The position numbers and the translations under genes were made by a program. The notes beneath the pieces were generated by a model. That model was not told the DNA's origin and made no database searches. It saw only the letters and a list, made by a program, of their open reading frames with translations. A stretch of 64,000 nucleotides of DNA from Achromobacter mucicolens (GTDB lineage: Bacteria > Pseudomonadota > Gammaproteobacteria > Burkholderiales > Burkholderiaceae_B): NCBI RefSeq assembly GCF_902859725.1, contig NZ_CADIJP010000002.1, positions 310,001-374,000 of the forward strand, in the 5' to 3' direction. Positions 8,268 to 20,695 of the stretch are shown piece after piece (positions within the stretch are counted from its first letter, which is position 1; each line of letters begins with the position of its first letter).

Positions 8268-8762
8268 ATGCTGCTTTCCGAACAGGCCTACCAGAAAATC
8301 GACCGTGAACTGGCCAAGTTCCCGGCCGACCAGCGGCAGTCCGCCATCATGGCCTCGCTTGCCATCGCGCAAGAAGAGAAGGGCTGGTTGGCTACCGAAG
8401 TCATCGAAGACGTGGCCAACTACATTGGCGTTCCGCCCATCGCGGTCCAGGAAGTCGCCACGTTCTACAACATGTTCGACGTCAAGCCCGTCGGCAAGAA
8501 CAAGATCGCCGTCTGCACGAACCTGCCCTGTGCCTTGCGCGATGGCGACCGTGCCGGCGAATACCTCAAGCGCAAGCTGGGCGTCGACTACCGCCAGACC
8601 ACCGAAGACGGCCAGTTCACCCTGGTCGAAGGCGAGTGCATGGGCGCCTGCGGCGACTCCCCCGTGCTGATCGTGAACAACAAGCATATGTGCGTGCGCA
8701 TGACCGACGAGAAGCTGGACGCGCTGGTCGCGGCCCTCAAGCAGCAAGGAGAGTCGGCATGA
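8268..8762 (+). CDS. nuoE: NADH-quinone oxidoreductase subunit E (164 aa)
   Basis: 24-kDa-type subunit with a thioredoxin-like [2Fe-2S] domain (cluster N1a). Ligands are the C-x4-C pair in [13 protein letters not shown] and the C-x3-C pair in [11 protein letters not shown]. It forms part of the NADH dehydrogenase module with NuoF and NuoG. Its TGA overlaps the nuoF ATG (ATGA), so NuoE and NuoF are probably made in equal amounts by coupling. Confidence 0.95.
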   Translation: MLLSEQAYQKIDRELAKFPADQRQSAIMASLAIAQEEKGWLATEVIEDVANYIGVPPIAVQEVATFYNMFDVKPVGKNKIAVCTNLPCALRDGDRAGEYLKRKLGVDYRQTTEDGQFTLVEGECMGACGDSPVLIVNNKHMCVRMTDEKLDALVAALKQQGESA

Positions 8763-10126
8763 ATGCGCCTGACCTGTACAAGCAGTTCGCGCAGGGGCTG
8801 GACCCCAACCCCCTGAACGACCTGTCCAATTCGATGTGCCTGCACGGCCGGCACATGCAGCCGCAGATCATGGCCGACGTCGACGGCGCCAACTGGCGTC
8901 TGGCCGACTACGTCAAGCGCGGCGGCTACGAAGCCCTGAAAAAGATCCTCACCACCGGCATGAAGCCGGAAGACGTGATCGCCGAGGTCAAGGCGTCGGG
9001 TCTGCGCGGCCGTGGCGGCGCGGGTTTCCCGACCGGCCTGAAGTGGAGCTTCATGCCGCGCGCCTTCCCCGGCCAGAAGTATCTCGTCTGCAACTCCGAC
9101 GAAGGCGAACCGGGCACGTTCAAGGACCGCGACATCCTGCGCTTCAATCCGCACATCGTGATTGAAGGCATGGCGATCGCGGCCTACGCCATGGGCATCA
9201 GCGTCGGCTACAACTACATCCACGGCGAAATCTTCGAAGTCTACGAGCGCTTCGAAGAAGCCCTGGAAGAAGCGCGCGCCGCCGGTTTCCTGGGCGACCG
9301 CCTGTTCGGTTCCGACTTCAGCTTCCAGCTGCACGCATTCCACGGTTACGGCGCCTACATCTGCGGCGAAGAAACCGCGCTGCTGGAGTCGCTGGAAGGC
9401 AAGAAGGGCCAGCCGCGCTTCAAGCCGCCGTTCCCGGCCAGCTTCGGCCTGTACGGCAAGCCCACCACGATCAACAACACGGAAACGTTCGCGGCGGTGC
9501 CGTGGATCATCCGCAACGGCGGCCAGGCCTACCTGGAAGTCGGCAAGCCGAACAACGGCGGCACCAAGCTGTTCTCGATCACCGGCGACGTCGAACGTCC
9601 CGGCAACTACGAGATCCCGCTCGGCACCCCGTTCTCGACCCTGCTGGAACTGGCAGGCGGCATGCGCGGCGGCAAGAAGCTGAAGGCGGTCATTCCCGGC
9701 GGCTCGAGCGCCCCGGTCCTGCCCGCCGACATCATGATGGAATGCACGATGGACTATGACTCCATCGCCAAGGCCGGCTCGATGCTCGGCTCGGGCGCGG
9801 TGATCGTCATGGACGAGACGCGTTGCATGGTCAAGTCGCTGCTGCGTCTGTCGTACTTCTATTTCGAAGAAAGCTGCGGCCAGTGCACGCCGTGCCGCGA
9901 AGGCACCGGCTGGCTGTACCGCATGGTGCACCGCATCGAGAACGGTCAAGGCCGTCCGGAAGATCTGGAGCTGCTGGACAACGTGGCCGCCAACATCATG
10001 GGCCGCACCATCTGCGCCCTCGGTGACGCCGCCGCCATGCCCGTACGTGGCTTCCTCAAGCATTTTCGCGACGAATTCGCGCACCACATCGAGCACAAGT
10101 CTTGTGTGGTCCCGCAATATCTGTAG
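8759..10126 (+). CDS. nuoF: NADH-quinone oxidoreductase subunit F (455 aa)
   Basis: 51-kDa-type NADH-binding subunit. The glycine-rich FMN/NADH loop is [13 protein letters not shown], followed by [13 protein letters not shown], and the [4Fe-4S] N3 ligands are in [12 protein letters not shown] plus a distal cysteine (TICALGD). I chose the ATG at 8759, inside the nuoE stop, since it starts the conserved N-terminus; the frame is open further upstream only within nuoE. It accepts hydride from NADH at the tip of the peripheral arm. Confidence 0.95.
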   Translation: MNAPDLYKQFAQGLDPNPLNDLSNSMCLHGRHMQPQIMADVDGANWRLADYVKRGGYEALKKILTTGMKPEDVIAEVKASGLRGRGGAGFPTGLKWSFMPRAFPGQKYLVCNSDEGEPGTFKDRDILRFNPHIVIEGMAIAAYAMGISVGYNYIHGEIFEVYERFEEALEEARAAGFLGDRLFGSDFSFQLHAFHGYGAYICGEETALLESLEGKKGQPRFKPPFPASFGLYGKPTTINNTETFAAVPWIIRNGGQAYLEVGKPNNGGTKLFSITGDVERPGNYEIPLGTPFSTLLELAGGMRGGKKLKAVIPGGSSAPVLPADIMMECTMDYDSIAKAGSMLGSGAVIVMDETRCMVKSLLRLSYFYFEESCGQCTPCREGTGWLYRMVHRIENGQGRPEDLELLDNVAANIMGRTICALGDAAAMPVRGFLKHFRDEFAHHIEHKSCVVPQYL

Positions 10127-10141
10127 GTCTCAGGAACAGCA

Positions 10142-12469
10142 ATGGTTGAACTAACCGTCGACGGCAACAAGGTCGAAGTGCCCGAAGGCAGCATGGTCAT
10201 GCATGCCGCCCAGAAAGTCGGGCTTTACGTGCCGCATTTCTGCTACCACAAGAAACTGTCCATCGCGGCCAACTGCCGGATGTGCCTGGTTGAAGTGGAA
10301 AAAGCGCCCAAGGCGCTGCCCGCCTGCGCCACGCCCGTGACCAACGGCATGGTCGTCCACACCTGCTCGGAGAAGGCTCGCGCCGCTCAGAAGTCGGTGA
10401 TGGAATTCTTGCTCATCAATCACCCCCTCGACTGCCCGATCTGCGATCAGGGCGGCGAATGCCAGCTGCAGGATCTGGCCGTGGGCTACGGCGGTTCTTC
10501 CTCGCGTTACCAGGAAGAAAAGCGCGTCGTGTTCCACAAGGACCTGGGCCCGCTGGTGTCGGCCGAGGAAATGTCCCGCTGCATCCACTGCACCCGCTGC
10601 GTGCGCTTCGGACAGGAAATCGCCGGCGTCATGGAACTGGGCATGCTGGGCCGTGGCGAACACTCCGAGATCACCACCTTCGTCGGCCGTTCGATCGAGT
10701 CCGAACTGTCGGGCAACATGATCGACATCTGTCCGGTGGGCGCGCTGACCTCCAAGCCCTTCCGCTACAGCGCCCGCACCTGGGAACTGGCTCGCCGCCG
10801 TTCGGTCAGCCCGCACGACAGCCTGGGCGCCAACCTGGTCGTCCAGGTCAAGGGCGACCGCGTGATGCGCGTGGTGCCGTTCGAGGACGAAGCCGTCAAC
10901 GAATGCTGGATCAGCGATCGCGACCGCTTCTCGTACGAAGGCCTGAACAGCGAAGACCGCCTGTCCGCCCCGATGATCAAGGGCACCGACGGCAAGTGGC
11001 AGGAAGCCTCCTGGGCCGATGCCCTGCAGGCCGTGGCCCAAGGCCTGTCGCGCGTGCGTGACAGCTTCGGCGCCGGCCAGATCGGCGCCCTGGCGTCCGA
11101 ATACGCCACGACCGAGGAATACGCGCTGCTGGGCCGCCTGGTCCGCGCGCTGGGTTCCGAGAACATCGACTTCCGCCTGCGTCAGACCGACCCGGCCTTC
11201 GACGCCGCGCTGACCGGCGCGCCGTGGCTGGGCATGCCCATCGCCGAACTCGACAACCTGGACCGCGTCCTGGTCGTCGGCTCGTTCCTGCGCAAGGACC
11301 ACCCGCTGATGGCCCAGCGTCTGCGCCAGGCCGCCAAGCGCGGCACGCAGATCCTGATGGTCGACAGCGCCGCCGACGATCCCCTGATGGCCGTCACCGC
11401 GCGCATCACCGTGGCTCCGTCGGAACTGGCGCGCGCGCTGGCCGAAGTGGCCGTCGCGCTGGCCCAGGCCAAGGAACAGGCCGTGCCGGCCGAGTTTGCC
11501 TCGGTCACGCCGGGCGAAAACGCCAAGCTGATCGCCGCCAGCCTTGCCTCGGGCGCCAACACTGCCGTCCTGATGGGCAACCTGGCCGTCGCCAGCGCTC
11601 AGGCCACCGCCCTGGCCGCCAACGGCCGCGCCGTGGCTGACCTGTCGGGCGGCAAGTTCGGCTTCCTGACCTCGGGCGGCAACACCGTCGGCGGCTACCT
11701 CGCCGGCGCCATCCCGGGCAAGGGCGGCAAGACCGCCGCAGCCATGCTCGCCGAACCCCTCAAGGCGTACATCGTCCTGCACGCCGAACCGCTGCTCGAC
11801 GCCGACAATGGCCAGCAAGCCATCGCCGCGCTGCGCGGCGCGCAGTTCGCCGTCGCGCTCACGCCTTACCGTTCGGCCGCTGCCGAATGGGCGGACGTGA
11901 TGCTGCCGGTGTCGCCGTTCACGGAAACCTCGGGCACGTTTGTCAACGCCCAAGGCCTGGCCCAGAGCTTCAAGGGCACGGTCGCGCCGTTCGGCCAGAC
12001 CCGTCCGGGCTGGAAGGTGCTGCGCGTGCTGGGCAACGTCCTGCATCTGGCCGGCTTCGACGACGAGACCTCCGAGTCCGTGCGCGACGCCGTGCTGGCC
12101 AGCGGCGTCGAAGGCCGCCTGTCCAACGACGTCAAGGCCCCGTTGGGTCTGGGCCAGGCCCTCACCGGCCTGGAACGCGTCGCCGATGTGCCGATCTACC
12201 GCACCGACGCCATGGTGCGCCGCTCGGAACCGCTGCAGGCCTCGCCGGCTTCGAAGAAGCCCGCCGCCGCCATGAACGGCCGTACCCTCACCAGCCTCGG
12301 CCTGACGGCCGGCGTCAAGGTGCGCGTCTCGGCCGGGCAGGGCGCCGTCGAACTGGAAACCGTGCAGGATGATGCCGTGGCCGATCGTGCCGTGCGCATT
12401 TCCGCCGCCTTCGAAACTACCGCTGCCCTGGGTGGCGCATTTGGTCAAATCAGCGTGGAGCGTGCCTGA
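10142..12469 (+). CDS. nuoG: NADH-quinone oxidoreductase subunit G (775 aa)
   Basis: 75-kDa-type subunit. The N-terminal ferredoxin-like [2Fe-2S] domain has cysteines in [14 protein letters not shown] and ACATPV. The His-plus-three-Cys N5 site is [14 protein letters not shown]. The N4 ligands are in [10 protein letters not shown] and [12 protein letters not shown]. Residues from ~220 on form the molybdopterin-oxidoreductase-like domain, which has no catalytic role in complex I. It begins 15 nt after nuoF, and its last base is the first base of nuoH (TGATG). Confidence 0.95.
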   Translation: MVELTVDGNKVEVPEGSMVMHAAQKVGLYVPHFCYHKKLSIAANCRMCLVEVEKAPKALPACATPVTNGMVVHTCSEKARAAQKSVMEFLLINHPLDCPICDQGGECQLQDLAVGYGGSSSRYQEEKRVVFHKDLGPLVSAEEMSRCIHCTRCVRFGQEIAGVMELGMLGRGEHSEITTFVGRSIESELSGNMIDICPVGALTSKPFRYSARTWELARRRSVSPHDSLGANLVVQVKGDRVMRVVPFEDEAVNECWISDRDRFSYEGLNSEDRLSAPMIKGTDGKWQEASWADALQAVAQGLSRVRDSFGAGQIGALASEYATTEEYALLGRLVRALGSENIDFRLRQTDPAFDAALTGAPWLGMPIAELDNLDRVLVVGSFLRKDHPLMAQRLRQAAKRGTQILMVDSAADDPLMAVTARITVAPSELARALAEVAVALAQAKEQAVPAEFASVTPGENAKLIAASLASGANTAVLMGNLAVASAQATALAANGRAVADLSGGKFGFLTSGGNTVGGYLAGAIPGKGGKTAAAMLAEPLKAYIVLHAEPLLDADNGQQAIAALRGAQFAVALTPYRSAAAEWADVMLPVSPFTETSGTFVNAQGLAQSFKGTVAPFGQTRPGWKVLRVLGNVLHLAGFDDETSESVRDAVLASGVEGRLSNDVKAPLGLGQALTGLERVADVPIYRTDAMVRRSEPLQASPASKKPAAAMNGRTLTSLGLTAGVKVRVSAGQGAVELETVQDDAVADRAVRISAAFETTAALGGAFGQISVERA

Positions 12470-13542
12470 TGGAATGGCTCAATGTTCTTGAAAGCCACGG
12501 TCAGGCATTGCTGGGCCCGACGGTCTGGATGGTCCTCTGGACCCTCATCAAGATCGTGGTCATCGCCGTGCCCATCATCCTGTGCGTGGCGTACCTGACG
12601 TACTGGGAGCGCAAGATGATCGGCGCCATGCACGTGCGCATGGGTCCGAACCGCGTCGGCTTCAAGGGGCTGCTGCAGCCTTTCGCAGACGTCTTCAAGC
12701 TGCTCACCAAGGAAGTCGTCGTTCCCAGCCAGGCCAACAAGGTGCTGTTCGTCGTGGCCCCCGTGGTCACGCTGATGCCCGCGCTGGCTGCCTGGGCGGT
12801 CGTGCCCTTCGGTCCCGACGTCGTGCTGGCCAACGTCAATGCCGGCCTGCTGTACATCATGGCCATCACGTCCATCGGCGTGTACGGCGTGATCGTCGCT
12901 GGCTGGGCGTCTAACTCCAAGTACGCGTTCCTGGGCGCGCTGCGCGCCTCGGCCCAGATGCTGTCGTATGAACTGGCCATCGGCTTCGTGCTGGTGACGG
13001 TGCTGCTGGTGTCCGGCAGCCTGAACATGTCCGAGATCGTCAACGTGCAGAACCGCGGCTGGTTTGCCGACAAGGGCCTGACGTTCATGTCCTGGAACTG
13101 GCTGCCGCTGTTGCCGCTGTTCGTGATCTACGTGATCTCGGCCGTCGCAGAAACCAACCGCCACCCGTTCGACGTGGTGGAAGGCGAATCCGAAATCGTG
13201 GCCGGCCACATGGTCGAGTACTCGGGCATGGCCTTCGCGCTGTTCTTCCTGGGCGAATACGCCAACATGATCCTGCTGTCCTGCATGGCGTCGATCATGT
13301 TCCTGGGCGGCTGGGCTTCCCCGATCGATATCGCGCCGCTGACCTGGATTCCGGGTTGGATCTGGCTGGGTCTCAAGACGTTCGTCGTGGTCTCGTTGTT
13401 CGTGTGGTTCCGGGCCTCGTTCCCGCGCTACCGCTACGACCAGATCATGCGTTTGGGTTGGAAAATCTTCATCCCGCTGACCGGCGTCTGGCTGGTCGTG
13501 GTGGCGATCTGGATGCAGACGCCCTGGAACATTTGGCGCTAA
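12469..13542 (+). CDS. nuoH: NADH-quinone oxidoreductase subunit H (357 aa)
   Basis: ND1-type membrane subunit with about eight transmembrane helices. It has the conserved acidic cytoplasmic loop [20 protein letters not shown] (residues ~225-245), which links the quinone cavity to the first proton channel, and the early motif [20 protein letters not shown]. Its start overlaps the nuoG stop by one base. Length is normal. Confidence 0.95.
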   Translation: MEWLNVLESHGQALLGPTVWMVLWTLIKIVVIAVPIILCVAYLTYWERKMIGAMHVRMGPNRVGFKGLLQPFADVFKLLTKEVVVPSQANKVLFVVAPVVTLMPALAAWAVVPFGPDVVLANVNAGLLYIMAITSIGVYGVIVAGWASNSKYAFLGALRASAQMLSYELAIGFVLVTVLLVSGSLNMSEIVNVQNRGWFADKGLTFMSWNWLPLLPLFVIYVISAVAETNRHPFDVVEGESEIVAGHMVEYSGMAFALFFLGEYANMILLSCMASIMFLGGWASPIDIAPLTWIPGWIWLGLKTFVVVSLFVWFRASFPRYRYDQIMRLGWKIFIPLTGVWLVVVAIWMQTPWNIWR

Positions 13543-13562
13543 GCGCCAAGCAGAGGCAGGAT

Positions 13563-14051
13563 ATGGAAGCGATCAAGGATTTCTTCGGCAGCCTGATGCT
13601 GACCGAGTTGCTCAAGGGCATGCGCCTGACGGGCAAGTATTTCTTCAAACGCAAGGTCACCTTGCGCTACCCCCAGGAAAAGACCCCTGCGTCGCCGCGT
13701 TTCCGCGGCCTGCACGCGCTGCGCCGCTACCCCAACGGGGAAGAGCGCTGCATCGCGTGCAAGCTGTGCGAAGCCGTGTGCCCGGCGCTGGCGATCACGA
13801 TCGAGTCGGATCAGCGCGACGACGGCACCCGCCGCACGACGCGCTACGACATCGACCTGACCAAGTGCATCTTCTGCGGCTTCTGTGAGGAAAGCTGCCC
13901 CGTGGACTCCATCGTGGAAACGCACATCCACGAATACCACGGCGAAAAGCGCGGCGACCTGTATTTCACCAAAGACATGCTGCTCGCCGTGGGCGACCGC
14001 TACGAAGCCGACATCGCCCGCCGCCGGGCCGAAGACGCGCCTTACCGCTGA
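13563..14051 (+). CDS. nuoI: NADH-quinone oxidoreductase subunit I (162 aa)
   Basis: TYKY-type subunit with two 8Fe-ferredoxin motifs, [13 protein letters not shown] and [13 protein letters not shown], which bind clusters N6a and N6b. The N-terminal amphipathic segment ([22 protein letters not shown]) anchors it beside NuoH. I chose the ATG at 13563, preceded by GAGGCAGG, over upstream in-frame starts that would lie inside nuoH. Confidence 0.95.
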   Translation: MEAIKDFFGSLMLTELLKGMRLTGKYFFKRKVTLRYPQEKTPASPRFRGLHALRRYPNGEERCIACKLCEAVCPALAITIESDQRDDGTRRTTRYDIDLTKCIFCGFCEESCPVDSIVETHIHEYHGEKRGDLYFTKDMLLAVGDRYEADIARRRAEDAPYR

Positions 14052-14068
14052 AGCCCAGGGTCTGATCC

Positions 14069-14719
14069 ATGACTTTTACCACTGTCCTTTTCTACATACT
14101 GGCCGCCGTGCTGGTGATCGCGGCTTTCCGCGTGATCACCGCGCGCAGCGCGGTCACCGCCGTTCTTCACCTGATCCTGGCGTTTGCCAACGCGGCCATG
14201 CTCTGGATGCTGCTGGGCGCCGAGTTCCTCGCGCTGCTGCTGGTGCTGGTGTACGTGGGCGCCGTGATGGTGCTCTTCCTCTTTGTCGTGATGATGCTCG
14301 ACATCCGCATGGACACCCTGCGCCAGGGCATGAAGACCTACCTGCCGCTCGGCCTGGTCATCGGTCTCGTGCTGGTGCTGGAAGTGTCCTTCGTGCTGGG
14401 CACCATCTGGTACGGCTCCGGTCCGCAGGCGCAACTGCCCAGCGACTACAACAACGCCCGCGCGCTGGGCGAGGCGATGTACACGCAGTACGTCTACGCC
14501 GTTGAAGTGGGCGCCGCGCTGCTGCTGGTCGGCATGGTTGCCGCAATCGCGCTGACCCTGCGCCGCCGCCGCGACGTGAAGTACAACGACCCGGTCGCCG
14601 CTGTCCGCGTGCGTGCGAAGGACCGCTTCCGCATGGTGAGCATGCCCGCCCAGAGCGAGCGCGCCCAGGCCAAGCGTGACGCGTCGAACGGTGCCGCGCC
14701 CCAAGGAGAAAAACAATGA
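14069..14719 (+). CDS. nuoJ: NADH-quinone oxidoreductase subunit J (216 aa)
   Basis: ND6-type membrane subunit with five hydrophobic helices in the first ~170 residues, including the conserved [18 protein letters not shown] around the pi-bulge helix, then a charged, Ala/Lys/Arg-rich C-terminal tail (residues ~175-216) typical of proteobacterial NuoJ. The stop overlaps the nuoK start (ATGA). Confidence 0.94.
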   Translation: MTFTTVLFYILAAVLVIAAFRVITARSAVTAVLHLILAFANAAMLWMLLGAEFLALLLVLVYVGAVMVLFLFVVMMLDIRMDTLRQGMKTYLPLGLVIGLVLVLEVSFVLGTIWYGSGPQAQLPSDYNNARALGEAMYTQYVYAVEVGAALLLVGMVAAIALTLRRRRDVKYNDPVAAVRVRAKDRFRMVSMPAQSERAQAKRDASNGAAPQGEKQ

Positions 14720-15024
14720 CGCTGACGTTGGCCCACTATCTGATCCTTGGCGCAATCCTGTTCGCCATCGGGATCTTCGGCATCTTCCTGAACCGCCGCA
14801 ACCTGATCATTCTCCTGATGTCCATCGAGCTCGTGCTCCTGGCCGTCAACATGAACTTCGTGGCGTTCTCCAGCTGGTTCGGCGACACCGCCGGCCAGGT
14901 GTTCGTGTTCTTCATCCTGACCGTGGCCGCCGCCGAAGCGGCGATCGGCCTGGCCATCCTGGTGCTGCTGTTCCGCAACCTGAACACGATCAACGTTGAC
15001 GAACTCGATCGCCTGAAGGGCTGA
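14716..15024 (+). CDS. nuoK: NADH-quinone oxidoreductase subunit K (102 aa)
   Basis: ND4L-type subunit with three transmembrane helices. The two membrane glutamates used in proton transfer are present, in [11 protein letters not shown] and [13 protein letters not shown]. Length of ~100 residues is standard. Its ATG overlaps the end of nuoJ; a GGAGAA ribosome-binding site lies inside the nuoJ C-terminus. Confidence 0.95.
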   Translation: MTLTLAHYLILGAILFAIGIFGIFLNRRNLIILLMSIELVLLAVNMNFVAFSSWFGDTAGQVFVFFILTVAAAEAAIGLAILVLLFRNLNTINVDELDRLKG

Positions 15025-15041
15025 CGGGGTATTGGAAGAAA

Positions 15042-17077
<2,036 letters not shown>

Positions 17078-17081
<4 letters not shown>

Positions 17082-18580
17082 TGGCAAGCGAGATGGCATC
17101 CAACACTTTTCCCTGGCTCACGCTTGCGATCTTTGTCCCGATCGTATTCGGCCTGCTGGTGCTGGCGGTGGGCCGTGACGACCGTCCCGGCCTGACGCGC
17201 GGCCTGTCGCTCGTCGGCGCGATCGCCGGCTTCCTGGTCACGATTCCGCTCTACACCGGGTTCGATTCCTCCACGGCCGCCATGCAGTTCGTGGAGAAGA
17301 CCTCCTGGATCGAGGCCTTCAACGTCAATTACCACCTGGGCATCGACGGCATCTCGATGTGGTTCGTGCTCCTGACCGCGTTCATCACCATCATCGTGGT
17401 GCTGGCCGGCTGGGAAGTCATCACGAGCCGCGTCGCGCAATACATGGCCGCCTTCCTGATCCTGTCGGGTCTGATGGTGGGCGTGTTCTGCGCGCTGGAC
17501 GGCATGCTGTTCTACGTGTTTTTCGAAGCCACGCTGATCCCGATGTACATCATCATCGGTGTCTGGGGCGGACCGAACCGCGTGTATGCGGCGTTCAAGT
17601 TCTTCCTGTACACCCTGATGGGTTCGTTGCTGACACTGGTCGCGTTCGTCTACCTCTGGAATGTCTCGGGCGGTTCGTTCGACATCCTGACCTGGCAGCA
17701 GACCAAGCTGGGTTACACCCCGCAGATCCTGATCTTCGTGGCGCTGCTTGCGGCTTTCGCGGTCAAGGTGCCGATGTGGCCGGTTCACACGTGGTTGCCG
17801 GACGCCCACGTGGAAGCGCCCACGGGCGGCTCCATCGTGCTGGCCGCGATCATGCTGAAGCTGGGCGCCTACGGTTTCCTGCGCTTCTCGCTGCCGATCG
17901 CGCCTGACGCCTCGCACAGCCTGGCCGGCCTGATGATCACGCTGTCGCTGATTGCCGTGATCTACATCGGCCTGGTCGCGATCGTGCAGGACGACATGAA
18001 GAAGCTGGTGGCCTATTCGTCGGTCGCTCACATGGGCTTCGTCACGCTGGGCTTTTTCATCTTCAACACGGCCGGCGTCGAAGGCGCCATCGTGCAGATG
18101 ATCTCGCACGGCTTCGTGTCGGGCGCCATGTTCATGTGTATTGGCGTGCTCTATGACCGCATGCACTCGCGCCGCATCGCCGACTACGGCGGCGTGGTCA
18201 ACGTGATGCCGCGCTTTGCCACGTTCTTCATCCTGTTCTCGATGGCCAACAGCGGCCTGCCGGCCACCAGCGGCTTCGTCGGCGAATTCATGGTGATCAT
18301 GGGCGCGGTCGAGCACAACTTCTGGATCGGCCTGCTGGCAGCCACCGCCCTGATCCTGGGTGCGGCGTATTCGCTGTGGATGGTCAAGCGCGTCGTCCTG
18401 GGCGATGTCGCCAACGACCACGTGCGCGAGCTGACCGATATCAACCGCCGCGAATTCGTGATTCTTGGCGTGATGGCGATCGCCGTGTTGTACATGGGGA
18501 TCTATCCCAAGCCCTTTACCGACGTCATGCACGTGTCGGTCGAGGCCCTGCTGCAACACGTTGCCGTCTCGAAACTGTAA
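17078..18580 (+). CDS. nuoM: NADH-quinone oxidoreductase subunit M (500 aa)
   Basis: ND4-type antiporter-like subunit with ~14 transmembrane helices. Key features are the membrane glutamate in FYVFFEATLIPMYIIIGVWGG (parts: FYVFFEATLIPMY), the lysine in FAVKVPMWPVHTWLPDAHVEAP and the block QDDMKKLVAYSSVAHMGFV. Its ATG lies in the nuoL stop (ATGATG). An ATG at 17093 is an alternative start. It is the middle proton-pumping module of the membrane arm. Confidence 0.95.
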
Positions 18581-18589
18581 GACAAGACA

Positions 18590-20074
18590 ATGATGCAATC
18601 CCAAATCGATTTCGCCTTGGCGACACCGGAAATCCTTCTGCTGATTTTCGGCCTGGCTATCCTGCTCATCGACGCGGTCAGCAATCACCCCGAGCGCAAG
18701 CCGACGTTTCTGCTGACCATGCTTGCCCTGGGCGTGCTGACCGTCGTGTCGGCCGTGCAGTGGAAGAACGGCGTGGCTGGCTCGACGTTCAACGGCCTGT
18801 ACGTCACGGACGAGCTGTCGCACCTGCTGAAGATCGCTTCGTACCTTGCCGTTGGCGTCACGCTGATCTACGGCCGCGTGTATGCGCAGGTTCGCGACAT
18901 GGTGCGCGGCGGCGAACTCTACGTGCTGACGCTGTTCGCCCTGCTGGGCCAGATGGTCATGATCTCCTCCGGGAACCTGATCTCCATCTACCTGGGCCTG
19001 GAGCTGATGTCGCTGGCGCTGTACGCGCTGATCGCCCTGCGCCGCGACAACGTCGTGGCCACCGAAGCCGCCATGAAGTACTTCGTGCTGGGCGCGCTGG
19101 CCTCGGGCTTCCTGCTGTACGGCATGTCCATGATCTACGGCGCGACGGGTCACCTTGACCTGACCGAAGTGTCCAACGTCATCGCCGCCGGCAAGGCCGA
19201 GAAGATGGCGCTGGTGTTCGGCATCGTGTTCCTGGTGTCGGGCCTTGCGTTCAAGCTGGGCGCCGTGCCGTTCCACATGTGGGTGCCGGACGTCTACCAG
19301 GGTTCGCCCACCGCCGTCACGCTGATCCTGGGCGGCGCGCCCAAGCTGGCCGCTTTTGCGATCACGCTGCGTCTGCTGGTCGATGGCCTGCACGGCCTGG
19401 CCACCGACTGGCAGCCGATGCTGATGATCCTGGCGGTGCTGTCGCTGGCCATCGGCAACCTGACCGCCATTGCGCAGACCAACTTCAAGCGCATGCTGGC
19501 TTACTCGACCATCTCGCACATGGGCTTCGTGCTCCTGGGCCTGATGTCGGGGTCGGTGGCCGGCAAGCCGGAACTGTCGTCGGCCGCGTACGGCGCCTCG
19601 CTGTTCTACATGCTGACCTACGTGCTGACCACGCTCGCCAGCTTCGGCATCGTGCTGCTGCTGTCGCGCCAGGGCTTTGAGTGCGAGCACATCGACGACC
19701 TGAAGGGCTTGAACCGCCGCAGCCCGTGGCATGCCGCCATCGTGCTGCTCCTGATGTTCTCGCTGGCCGGCATCCCGCCGCTGGTGGGCTTCTATGCCAA
19801 GCTGGCCGTGCTGCAGGCGCTGGTTTCCGCCGGCCACGTGACGCTGGCTGTGGTCGCGGTGCTGTTCTCGCTGATCGGTGCGTTCTACTACCTGCGCGTG
19901 GTCAAGGTCGTCTACTTCGACGAACCGGCGGCCGACGCCGCCCCGATGGTGGCCACGGCCGGCCAGCGCGGCGTGCTGTCGATCAACGGCGCCTTGATCC
20001 TGGTGCTGGGTCTGTTGCCGGGTGGCCTGATGGCCCTGTGCGTGCAGGCCATCCGCTCGTCGCTGAGCCTCTAA
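18590..20074 (+). CDS. nuoN: NADH-quinone oxidoreductase subunit N (494 aa)
   Basis: ND2-type antiporter-like subunit. Conserved segments include [21 protein letters not shown] with the membrane glutamate, [20 protein letters not shown] with the channel lysine, and [20 protein letters not shown]. It is the last recognised structural gene of complex I in the operon, nine bases after nuoM, and DUF2818 follows after 16 nt. Confidence 0.95.
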   Translation: MMQSQIDFALATPEILLLIFGLAILLIDAVSNHPERKPTFLLTMLALGVLTVVSAVQWKNGVAGSTFNGLYVTDELSHLLKIASYLAVGVTLIYGRVYAQVRDMVRGGELYVLTLFALLGQMVMISSGNLISIYLGLELMSLALYALIALRRDNVVATEAAMKYFVLGALASGFLLYGMSMIYGATGHLDLTEVSNVIAAGKAEKMALVFGIVFLVSGLAFKLGAVPFHMWVPDVYQGSPTAVTLILGGAPKLAAFAITLRLLVDGLHGLATDWQPMLMILAVLSLAIGNLTAIAQTNFKRMLAYSTISHMGFVLLGLMSGSVAGKPELSSAAYGASLFYMLTYVLTTLASFGIVLLLSRQGFECEHIDDLKGLNRRSPWHAAIVLLLMFSLAGIPPLVGFYAKLAVLQALVSAGHVTLAVVAVLFSLIGAFYYLRVVKVVYFDEPAADAAPMVATAGQRGVLSINGALILVLGLLPGGLMALCVQAIRSSLSL

Positions 20075-20090
20075 GGAACGGATAACAGCC

Positions 20091-20420
20091 ATGAACCAGA
20101 CGCTGGCGGTGTGGCTGTTGATCGCGCTGGCGCTTGTCAGCGCGAATCTTCCCTTCCTGACCGAGCGCGTCTTCGCCGTGCTGCCCTGGAAGCAGGGTGG
20201 GGCGGTGGCGGTCAAGCCGTTCTGGTTGCGGCTGGTCGAGGTGCTGGTGTTCTACGCTATCGTCGGCGCGCTGGGCTTTGCATTCGAGTCCACGCTGGGC
20301 AACCGCTTCGCCCAGACGTGGGAGTTCTACGCCATCACGCTCAGCCTGTATCTGGTGCTGGCCTATCCTGGCTTCGTGTACCGGTACCTCTTCAAGCGGC
20401 ATCCTCGCCTTCGGGTCTGA
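20091..20420 (+). CDS. DUF2818 family membrane protein (109 aa)
   Basis: Small protein with about three hydrophobic segments (residues ~3-22, ~42-62 and ~80-98) and a basic tail. It resembles the DUF2818 family, which I recall as typically sitting directly after nuoN in Burkholderiales. It has a GGAACGG ribosome-binding site and shares the nuo terminator, so it is co-transcribed with complex I. No catalytic residues are visible. A role as an assembly or accessory factor of complex I is inferred from position only. Confidence 0.75.
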   Translation: MNQTLAVWLLIALALVSANLPFLTERVFAVLPWKQGGAVAVKPFWLRLVEVLVFYAIVGALGFAFESTLGNRFAQTWEFYAITLSLYLVLAYPGFVYRYLFKRHPRLRV

Positions 20421-20441
20421 GTCCTGCCCAGCACAAAATAG

Positions 20442-20467
20442 CGCCCCGATGTCGGGGCGTTTTTTTT
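20442..20467 (+). terminator. Intrinsic terminator of the nuo operon
   Basis: CGCCCCGA (20442-20449), a two-base turn, and TCGGGGCG (20452-20459) followed by eight Ts (20460-20467). It lies 21 bp after the DUF2818 stop and closes the operon. Confidence 0.92.
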
Positions 20468-20604
20468 GTCCCGCGCATGCGGGCAGGGGCTTGTGCTCCT
20501 TCCGGATCCCAAGGTTGATCTGCCCCCGATTCGAATCTCCGGCCGCTTCGCATTTGCGCCAGATCAACTCTGTTGTTTTTTCATCTTTTAGATCAGCAAC
20601 AGCC

Positions 20605-20625
20605 TTTCATTCAGGTTTCATTCAG
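20605..20625 (+). promoter_or_regulatory. Tandem 10-bp direct repeat upstream of the siderophore receptor
   Basis: TTTCATTCAG occurs twice (20605-20614 and 20616-20625), separated by one G, so the period is 11 bp or about one helical turn. It sits 70 bp before the receptor start. Such tandem half-sites on one helix face are typical of activator binding. A Fur box could not be recognised with certainty in the same gap (20468-20695). Confidence 0.4.
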
Positions 20626-20695
20626 CGCCTCGGTTCAGAATCGCAAACGACAAAAAAACAAGAATCGTTTCTATTTACATTCTGGAGAAGCTGGA

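Noticed and set aside
20468-20695. A Fur box before the siderophore receptor
   Set aside because: No stretch matched the GATAATGATAATCATTATC pattern well enough by eye; a weight-matrix scan would be needed.
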